Assembly: GCA_030374765.1 (NCBI GenBank)
Contig: JARGXX010000075.1
Coordinates: 930,001-994,000 of the forward strand
Direction: 5' to 3'
DNA length: 64,000 nt
DNA from: Agarophyton chilense
Lineage: Eukaryota > Rhodophyta > Florideophyceae > Gracilariales > Gracilariaceae
Shown: in pieces, positions 56,286-64,000 of the stretch
How the letters are laid out: each line of letters starts with the position of its first letter
How positions within the stretch are numbered: position 1 is the first letter of the stretch
Translations under genes and position numbers: made by a program
The notes under the pieces: model-generated
The model's database searches: none
What the model was told of the DNA's origin: nothing
The model's input: only the letters and a program-made list of their open reading frames with translations

Positions 56286-56942
56286 TCACAAAGTGAGCGC
56301 AGATTAGGTAAAGGAAAAGAAAGAAGAGGGGGAAAAGACGAGAAGAAGAGAAACAAAGGAAGGTAGTCAGCCTTGACAATTTACTTCGATCGTTGGCGAC
56401 CGTCATTGAAAACTATATCTACCTCGCACGCAGTTCCGCCGCCGGTGCTGACCGTCGGCGGGTCACCCACGTCTCACAACTTGCCACTGTGCGACGAGGA
56501 GTTGCGCGCCAAAACAATTTCAAACATGAAGCATATCAAATAAAAACTGAAAAAATCATCCAAAGTGGTGCGATAGTGCCAACCACCCCGCGCAGCCCAG
56601 ATTCGGCTGTTACGGCCAGACCCCGTATCCAGCCCACATTCGCACATTCTCTCCAACTGCATAGCCCGTGCTCATTCAGCGCTCTCGTCCAATCAGATCA
56701 CTCCACTTGGGCCGAAGCCCCAACACGCCCCATTAGAACCAGACCACTTGTCTATACCACGTTGCATGAGGGCATTTGCAGTAGCCAATCAGATGGCCGT
56801 TTCACGTTGAGATTGAGATGAGGCGCATATGCGTTTTTCCGCGGAGGGTGCCCAAAAGTGCCCATGCTTAAATCCACTTTTTGTTTTCCACTATTTCCAA
56901 CACTCCAAAGGGCTTGGGGGCACAGTCGACCAAACCTCAACA
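56286..56942 (-). repeat. Copia B LTR shared by two units (~657 bp)
   Basis: On its right it follows pol and a GAGGAGGAG purine tract (it is a 3' LTR for 56943-61697). On its left it is followed by a primer-binding site and leader (it is a 5' LTR for 55115-56285). The promoter block (56765-56840) contains CGCATATGCG (56824-56833) and CCAATCA (56785-56791) in the same order as in LTRs C and D. The right tip is TGTTGA on the minus strand; the left tip is not a clean CA. Confidence 0.75.
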
Positions 56943-59022
56943 CTCCTCCTCGACTGCTCGGCCAAGTCCAACACGGTCCACGTTATTGTTGTGAAGACCT
57001 GGGCCAAGTGGTTTAGTTAAGAAGTCCGCATCATTGTCTTCACTTGGAACGTACGTCACATTGATGTGACTATCCTTGACTAGTTCCCGAACGAAGTGCA
57101 ACTTAACGTCAATGTGCTTAGCGCGACCCGACGGAAAGCGTTCACCAGTTGCCCAGTCAATGGCACACTGGTTGTCCGAACGAATGGGCACAGCACCTTG
57201 CACTTTCCATCCAATCTCCTTAAGCACATGCTTCAACCAAATAACCTCCTGACACGCAAGCGTCAAAGCATAATACTCGGCCTCGCCGGTAGACAACGCC
57301 ACCGACGCCTGTTTTCTTGCGCCCCACATACATGTCGCTTTGCCAAGCTTCACTAAGAAACCAGACATTGACTTGCGATCACGCGTGTCCGCAGCGTAGT
57401 CAGAGTCAACGTACGCCTCCAGTTTCACCATGCCAGAGTGATAGTGCACACCATGTCCAGTTGTACCGCGAAGGTAACGAAGAACCCGCTTTGCCGCCTT
57501 GTGACAGTAGGCCGTGGGCGATTTCTGAAAACGAGCCAAGATTAGGACGGGTGCTAATATATCCAACCGAGTTCTCAGTGCCAAGTACAAAAGCGATCCA
57601 ATGATCTGCTGGTACAGCTGAGTATCCTGGATGGATTTGTCTTTCTCAGATGTCCACCCGGTAAAAAAAGATTCTACCATAGGGGTGCATGCCGGCTTGG
57701 ATCGCTGAAACCCGAAACGGCGCAACACGCTTTCCATGTACAGTGACTGACCAAGATACAGCGACACAGGTCGACCATCTGAATCTAAAGTCCATTTGAA
57801 TTCAACGCCGAGGTACAAGTTCACTTCGTCCGCCACACGCAGCTCGTAAAACGACTTAAGCTCCTCCAAAATCGCATCACGTTCCATCGCAGAAGTTGTG
57901 AATATTAGCAAGTCATCCACATAAACTAGCACGAACGCATCCTCATTGCTCTCGTTTTGGCGGCGAAACACGCAAGGTGCACTCGGTAACTCTTCAAAAC
58001 ATATGCTTTTCATATCCTCGCATAGTTTGCTGTGCCATGCCAAGTGCGCTTGCTTCAGTCCATAGATAGCCTTGAGCAATTTGAAGCATCGTGAAGTCAC
58101 GCCAGGTATACCTCGAGGTGACATGATCCACACATCTTCCTCAAGTTCGCCATTGAGAAACGCAGTCTTCACATCCACCTGTACCACATACATGCGCAAG
58201 CATAACGTCAGATACAAGAATATGCGAACCAAAGAGAACGAAACAACTGGTGCATAAGTCTCCATGTAGTCCTGACCATATGTTTGGTGGTTTCCACAGG
58301 CTACAACACGAGCCTTAAAACGTTCAACTGACCCATCAGCATTGCGCTTTACCTTCAGTATGACGTGAGTGGGTAGTGGTTGTGAAGCAGGAGAGTCATC
58401 AGGTTTCCAAGTTTGCTTCGACTCCAATGATGAAAACTCTTCATCGACGGCTGCTTGCCACATGGTACGCTCCTCCGCACTGGCGGACATTGCCTCCTTG
58501 AGTGAGGGCTCATCACTAGTAGTGACTTTGACTTGCGAGGTACAGTGAGCAGACCCTGCCATGAACCACCTCAGAGGTTGACGGCGCGTGCGCCGCGGGT
58601 AGCGTGGTTCCGTATCAGCGTTGGAAGATGTATCAAGGTCATCAGCAGCACTTTCGTCATCACTTTCGGAATCCTGTGCATCGTCTTCATTGCTGCCGGA
58701 GTCTGACTCCGACTGCCTGAGTGCTGGAATCAGGTGCGAGGATCCGTCATGAACCACCTCCTCCTCAACATTATCGACGAAGAAGGTATCCGATTCGTCA
58801 TCAATGCTATCACATAATCCCATATCGGAGCTATACTCAGCATCTGACGCACTTTCATCATCCATGTAGTCGGCAAGAGATGATGCGCCAGGGAACTTGG
58901 ATTCATCAAAAGTAACATGTCGTGACTCAATAATACGCGGAGTACCGTCATTATCAACGACGAGTACCTTGGATACACCATGCTCAAGAGTCTCCAAGTA
59001 CACTCCCTCAAGTGCACGAGAG
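56937..59022 (-). CDS. Copia B pol, 3' part: integrase end, RT and RNase H
   Basis: This is one uninterrupted frame. The integrase tail (RALEGVYLETLEHG, SRHVTFDESKF) leads through an acidic linker to RT (VERFKARVVACGN, VDVKTAFLNGELEEDVW, IYGLKQAHLAWH, VLVYVDDLLIF with YVDD intact). RNase H follows (AYVDSDYAADTRDRKSMSGF, STGEAEYYAL, RSDNQCAID, DADFLTKPL). The stop TGA lies in the first bases of the LTR (TGTTGA). It is separated from the gag-integrase frame only by a 2-base insertion near 59018-59022. The residues needed for activity are present. Confidence 0.88.
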
Positions 59023-61240
59023 ACTCGAACTTGGGTCCACGCGGAGTCCTTAGCACGAATGCAGTGCATCCAAACACACGCACGTGCTTCAGCAAAGGTT
59101 TATTTCCAGTTACCAGAAAGTAGAGACTGTTGTTAACAGTAGAATGTTGCACTCGGTTACGCACAAAGATAACATGTTTCAGCGCATATGGCCACAAACA
59201 TTCTGGTAGATCGGCTTGGATCAGCAACGATCGAGCAGCTTCCACCATGGTACGATTGATGCGCTCAGCTATAGCGTTGTGTTCGGGGGTGTATGTAGCA
59301 GAGAAAGAAGTGAGGCCATGTTCTGCGGCCAAGTTCTCTTGCAGGGCAATATATTCTTCTGCACCGTCCGAGTGCAAACTTTTGATATGCACTCCTCCAA
59401 GCTGCTTAAACTTTGCCGCAATACCCACAAACACATCACTAAGAGCACTGCGATGGATCACCAGACCTAGAAACACATACCGTGAGTGATCATCGAGGAA
59501 TGTACATGCATATTGAAACTTGTCCGGAAAAGACTTTTCCAGAGGACCTACAATATCCGAGTGCACAATGTCACCAACCGCAAATGCATGTTCAAAGTGA
59601 CCTGGGAACGGAAGCTTATGAGCCTTGCCAAGTCGACATGCTCGGCATACCTCCTCCATGTCACACAAGTGCGGCACTCCATCTGCGTACTTGTGTACAT
59701 GTTGCAGATCACGTTGGTTGATGTGAGCCAGTCGTCGGTGCCACAGTTGAGTCTCCGTAGAGTTAGTCGAAAGCGCAAGTTCCACACCAGCATGCCCTAA
59801 AGGTTGAGGCAGTGTGTACATGCGAAATACCTTGTCACGATCACCAATGCCCACCTCAAAACCATTTGACTCTAGCGTCAAACGTACACTGTGACGACCA
59901 AAGAGCGACTCAATACCTTTGTCGGCCAAACACCCGGTTGAAACCAAGTTGTATCCCAGAGCGGGGGTCAGTAGGGCATCTCTCAGACGTATGTTCGCAT
60001 TGTCCAAAGAAATGATCACCTCTCCGCGTTGTTTAGATACAACAGATGTGTTATCGGCAAGCATCACTGTTCTTTCGTCGCAAGGTTCAAGTGAACCGGG
60101 CACGAACGCACAAACAGAATGGAAGCAATGTACTGTCGCACAGCTATCTGCGTAGGTACTCAGGTCATTCGGCGGAACTATAGTGGTCCTTTCCACAGTT
60201 GCACCAGCAATTTCGATTTTGCCAGGCTTTCCAGAAGACTTGCTCGAGGCGCTTCTACCACTACTGCCACCCATTCGCTTGGGTTGTGGCGACAGTTTGT
60301 CGAGGATACTCTGCGGCAAGTGGTTGTCCGGGTTGTCCGGATTCATAAAGCAACGATCTTGTGTGTGTCCATCGCGATCACAGAAGTGGCAATGATGTCC
60401 ATTGCTCGATCCAGAACGATCGGATGATGACGATCTCAAGGCGGCAGCAAGTGCACGAGCATTAGACTCAATGTTGGAGTGACCATCAGACTCCTCATTT
60501 TCGTTGTTTGCACTACTGCTGGTACGATTAGTCGATTGAGAATGTCGACCAGATTTTTTCCTGCCCTTCTTCTTGCGACGTGAACTACGTCCAGACGGCC
60601 TTGCAGACACCTGTTTCGCGTTGTATTCATCTATGAGGGTCGTGGCCACGTAGTCCCATGTAAGCTCAGCGATATCCTTGGTTCGAAGAGCTGCAGCAGT
60701 AGACTCCAGTGTGCAATTGGGATCAATAGAAGCAAGTAACATGGGAGCTTTGTGCGACTCCGGTACTGCCGCATCCTTCCCCATGCGCTCTAACTGAGCA
60801 AATAACGCCGTGTACTGGTCCACATAGCCTGACATATTCTGACCATTGTATCCCATACGGAATAGTTGAGTCTGCACAGAAATTCTGGATACAATACGAT
60901 TGGACGCATACCGTGCATCAAGTAGTGCGAGCATGCGCGCCAGGTCGTCGTCGACATCCATGACCACACGAAGTGGCGCATCACCCAAGGCGCATATTAT
61001 GATTCCACATGCCTTCTCGCGCTTGGCGACAACTCGAGCGCTATCAATAGCGGTATCCGATGTTGCTTCAGTAGTTGCTGAATATCCAGAATCGGATTCC
61101 ACAACGTTCCACACACCTTTAACACGGCATGCAGCACGAAGGCGATGGCGCCATAGGGCATAATCATCACCACGCCTTCCATGAAAACGAGGGATTTTCA
61201 TCCCGGTAGTACTTTCGGATTCCATTTCCGTGTCCGACAT
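59023..61240 (-). CDS. Copia B gag-protease-integrase polyprotein, 5' part
   Basis: The ATG at 61238-61240 starts about 740 codons that are open without a stop. Gag occupies roughly residues 14-215 (FHGRRGDDYALWRHRLRAAC; LTWDYVATTLIDEYNAKQ), followed by a basic Ser-rich linker. The zinc knuckle CHFCDRDGHTQDRC is at 284-297. The protease site reads YADSCATVHC (Asp365), with Cys367 where a Gly is usual. The pre-integrase zinc region (LWHRRLAHIN; CRACRLGKAHK) spans about 499-540. The integrase triad is Asp562 (VHSDIVGP), Asp625 (LHSDGAEEY) and Glu659 (AIAERINR). After KFES the frame shifts in a CTCT run; dropping two bases continues into the 56937-59022 frame. A -1 or +1 recoding event is a less likely alternative. 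Confidence 0.88.
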
Positions 61241-61692
61241 ATTTCAGTCCGTTATCCACGAAGCAGATAGAACGGAACCAAACGAAATTAATTAGTAGAG
61301 GGAAGCAGAGTGAGAGACTCAATGCTTTGGGAAGTTTAAGAAAAGGGCCACGAGCAGTGATGAATTCGTGACCGAGCTTGCCCGAACGGAGTATCCCAAC
61401 TCAAACGTTCGACAGCGAGGACGACAGCGGAGACTTTTGACGTAGCCTGCAACGCTCACCGATACGCGTCTCGTACGCGATTACAAGCGGAGGTCGGGTG
61501 CTCCCACGCTTGGAGTATACTCACGGGCAGTGGCAGAAGGCGTACCCGGAACAGACAAACTTCTCGACTTTGGGTTGAAACTTCTTGATTGAACCTACCG
61601 AGACTTGCTCGAGGTAGGCGGGCGCACTGGCGGGAGAAACTACCTCCGCTACCCTAAAGGATGATCCCCTGGACCCTGGTTACTCTCTCCAG
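60980..61692 (-). repeat. Gag start and leader of copia B (right copy of the duplication)
   Basis: This is the partner of 55115-55829. Here gag continues beyond ATCACC into the full protein. The leader is cut after CTCTCCAGG by the copia C LTR. Confidence 0.9.
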
Positions 61693-61697
61693 GGGAG

Positions 61698-62385
61698 TGT
61701 TGGATAGGGAAATGCTGAAGGAAAGGTTGAGGGATGAAAGGAAAGTTTGCCAGCTCTGGCTTGGATTTACTTGGAGGCGCTCAAACTTTCACTTATATAC
61801 TACTTCAAAACGTCAGCTGTCTAGACTCTTACCCAAAGTAAACCCTAGACTACAAAGCAGGGACACTCAATACTACCAATCATATTCAAGCATGACATTA
61901 ACCCTAGTCAATGTTCATTGCAACGCACAACAAGGCAATACAACAGTGCACAGCCCATAATTACACTGACGTGTGCACAAATTCAATATGCCAGCACACA
62001 CTACTTGCAATCCGCCTCCATACACATTCACGTTCCAGCACAGTACACTAAGTCTCCTGTAATACACATGTCACGTCTCTTCTCCAAGTACATTCGTTAC
62101 ACCTTGTGAGATGTGTTCATAGTACACCAGCTGGACATGTTGAACAGCGTGCACATTAGTACAAGTAGACCACGCACACACGTGTCACACAGACAAACCC
62201 AATAGTGCCATACCACTTGTACACACCACATTGCATGTGCACATTTGCAGTTGCCAATCACAGCCCGAGTTCACGTTGAGATCCGACTGACACGCATATG
62301 CGCTTTTCCAGAGGCACCCTTTAAAACAGCCCATGCTCCCCTGCACTTTTGGTTTTCAGTGACAGCACAGGGTCAACAGCCAACA
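61698..62385 (-). repeat. Copia C 3' LTR (688 bp)
   Basis: Tips TGTTGG and CCAACA are perfect inverted repeats. The promoter block 62230-62308 contains CGCATATGCG (62293-62302), TCACGTTGAGAT and CCAATCA (62254-62260). A GAGGGGGAG purine tract (62386-62395 on the minus strand) precedes it. GGGAG (61693-61697) lies at its outer edge as the likely target sequence; the other end is outside the window. Confidence 0.9.
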
Positions 62386-62405
62386 CTCCCCCTCTGTCAC
62401 TGACT

Positions 62406-64000
62406 TCAAAGGTCTAGGTGTCGGACGCCACTGTCTTCACGGAACCTCTCGTGCTTCACACGGCAAAGTGGTTTGTTGAGCATATCGGCAGTCATGCAAT
62501 CGGTAGGGCAGTAGAACAACACAATCGACTTGTCACGTAGAGCTTCTCGAGTAAAGTGAAAACGAATGTCGATATGCTTGGTACGCTTGTTGACAACGCC
62601 ATTCCGGGCAAGGTCAATGCACCCTTGGTTGTCAACATATACAGGCGTTGGTTCAACAAGCAACTTTACCGAATCGTCCACTTCTACTCCAATGACTATG
62701 CCGATGCCATTCCACAAACGCCTAAGCCAGATGGCCTCTTTAGTACCACTGCACAGACTCACATACTCAGCTTCAGCACTAGACAGTGCAACCACTTCTT
62801 GCTGACGTGAACACCATGACACAGGACCTCCAGCCATCATGAACAGGTATCCACTGGTAGACTTGCGGTTTGCAACATCGCCTGCCCAGTCAGAGTCCAC
62901 GTAGCCGTGAAGTGCCAAATCGGTGTTTAAGCCGTAGGTGAGCCCAAATGTACAAGTACCGTTGAGATAGCGAAGCACACGTTTTACTGCCTTCCAGTGA
63001 ATCTCTCCAGGTTTCTCAACATACTTGGCAAGTTTGGACACCGCGTATGACATATCTGGACGAGTTCCTACAGACAAGTACATTAGAAACCCAATTGCCT
63101 GACGGTAATGCACCTCCCTGAGTACATCCTGAATCGCAGACAGATCCATGCCAACTTCCATTGGAGTGTCAACTGGTTTGGACTGGTGCATGCCAAAACG
63201 TTCCAAGACCTTTTGTGTGTACGCAGACTGAGTCAGATACAACTCTCGCTTAACTCTGTCACTGTGGATCACGAATCCGAGTACCATGCGAGCTTGATAG
63301 AGGTCTTTCATGTGGAACCGAGACGACAGCTCTGCCTTTACACGATCCATTGTCTTCATGCTCGGATTTGCAATAAGCAAGTCATCAACGTATAGAGCAA
63401 TCAGAACAATAAATCCCAGTATCTTTCCGCTGTACACACACTCATCTGCGTCATTTGGCATCAACTGCATCTCCTCAACAAGGAACGAGTACATCTTTGC
63501 ATGCCACTGTCTGGGTGCCTGTCGTAGCCCATAGATGGCTTTCTTCAAACGACACACCAGATCCTCGTTACCTTGCTGCACAAAACCTGTTGGCTGCTCC
63601 ATGTACACTGTCTCCTCAAGGTCAACGTTCAGAAAAGCTGTTTTCACATCCACCTGGTGCAAATGAAAGTCTCGTACAGCAGTCACTGACAGAATCATTC
63701 TGATCGAGGTAAACTTAACAACAGGTGCATATGTTTCAGAAAAGTCAACACCCTCGATCTGCAGGAATCCTCTAGCAACCATACGAGCCTTGTACCTGAT
63801 AGTTGGTTCACCAGATGGTGCTGCTTCATACTTCTGCACATACACCCACTTCGACGAAATCAAGTTGCTGTCTGCTGGCCTTGGCACTAAGTCCCATGTG
63901 TCATGCTCAATTAGTGGCTGGTACTCACTCTTCATTGCCTTCTTCCATGCTTCGGAATCAGGACGTGACACAGCATCATCATATGACGACGGGGTGTCAT
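62406..64000 (-). CDS. Copia C pol, RT and RNase H, continues beyond the window
   Basis: An uninterrupted frame from the window edge to the stop at 62406. RT: AWKKAMKSEYQPLIEHDTWD, YKARMVARGFLQIEGVDFSE, QVDVKTAFLNVDLEETVYME, KAIYGLRQAPRQWHAKMY, LIALYVDDLLIA (YVDD intact). RNase H: HGYVDSDWAGDVANRKSTSG, SSAEAEYVSLCSGTKEAIWL, VYVDNQGCIDLARN, MTADMLNKPL. The stop lies 20 bases before the 3' LTR. No lesion is seen in the visible part, so this may be a recently active element. The gag, protease and integrase parts must lie to the right of the window. Confidence 0.92.
   Translation of the reverse strand, partial: DTPSSYDDAVSRPDSEAWKKAMKSEYQPLIEHDTWDLVPRPADSNLISSKWVYVQKYEAAPSGEPTIRYKARMVARGFLQIEGVDFSETYAPVVKFTSIRMILSVTAVRDFHLHQVDVKTAFLNVDLEETVYMEQPTGFVQQGNEDLVCRLKKAIYGLRQAPRQWHAKMYSFLVEEMQLMPNDADECVYSGKILGFIVLIALYVDDLLIANPSMKTMDRVKAELSSRFHMKDLYQARMVLGFVIHSDRVKRELYLTQSAYTQKVLERFGMHQSKPVDTPMEVGMDLSAIQDVLREVHYRQAIGFLMYLSVGTRPDMSYAVSKLAKYVEKPGEIHWKAVKRVLRYLNGTCTFGLTYGLNTDLALHGYVDSDWAGDVANRKSTSGYLFMMAGGPVSWCSRQQEVVALSSAEAEYVSLCSGTKEAIWLRRLWNGIGIVIGVEVDDSVKLLVEPTPVYVDNQGCIDLARNGVVNKRTKHIDIRFHFTREALRDKSIVLFYCPTDCMTADMLNKPLCRVKHERFREDSGVRHLDL

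Larger units (their letters stand above)
56943..61697 (-). mobile_element. Ty1/copia element B, nearly intact body
   Basis: Read on the minus strand: truncated leader, gag, zinc knuckle, protease, integrase, RT, RNase H, purine tract and the LTR at 56286-56942. The right end of the leader is cut at 61697, where the copia C LTR begins. One 2-base slip is the only coding lesion I see. Confidence 0.85.

Noticed and set aside
1..64000. CRISPR arrays, rRNA operons, phage or bacterial operons
   Set aside because: No regularly spaced short repeats, no rRNA signatures; gene style and elements are eukaryotic.

Overview
The window looks like nuclear DNA of a eukaryote with compact, apparently intron-poor genes. 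My best guess is a red alga of the Chondrus type; this is an inference from gene style and from the mix of Ty3/gypsy and Ty1/copia elements, not a demonstrated identity. Only about the first 8.7 kb is ordinary host sequence. It holds a stand-alone gamma-glutamyl phosphate reductase (proline synthesis, minus strand), an unrecognised secretory-pathway membrane protein (plus strand) and a NUP35/NUP53-type nucleoporin (minus strand). Nearly everything to the right is transposable-element debris, often nested, with one broken host gene (THO complex subunit 2) caught among it.

From 8.8 to 28.8 kb lie two related chromodomain-type Ty3/gypsy elements on the minus strand, one inside the other. The inner element (17492-27139) has both LTRs, inverted LTR tips and a 5-bp CTCAG target duplication. 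It landed inside the protease domain of the outer element, whose protease and gag resume at 27145-28797. Both carry a long, homologous open frame on the OPPOSITE strand, between the integrase/chromodomain end and the 3' LTR. Each copy keeps one reading frame over hundreds of codons, broken only by single stop codons. This shared antisense gene is the best candidate in the window for something undescribed.

From 29.1 to 30.6 kb is a THO2/THOC2 N-terminal pseudogene, split by a solo-LTR-like insertion flanked by TTCAC. The interval 30.6-38.3 kb holds no gene I can support. At 38.3-40.9 kb are Tc1/mariner (DD34E) remains with TA-flanked terminal repeats. A pogo-like transposase relic (42.6-43.7 and 48.8-49.0 kb) is split by a decayed Ty1/copia element (43.7-48.8 kb). 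At 51.3-52.5 kb a Myb-like/DUF6818-like frame and a PIF/Harbinger transposase end converge.

From 52.9 kb to the right edge three copia units are stacked: a plus-strand LTR-leader-gag fragment (D), a nearly intact minus-strand element (B) whose gag start and leader also occur a second time in tandem, and a minus-strand element (C) running off the window. B and D have primer-binding sites complementary to the anticodon arm of initiator tRNA-Met, as in the Drosophila copia half-tRNA mechanism. All three LTRs share one ordered promoter block.
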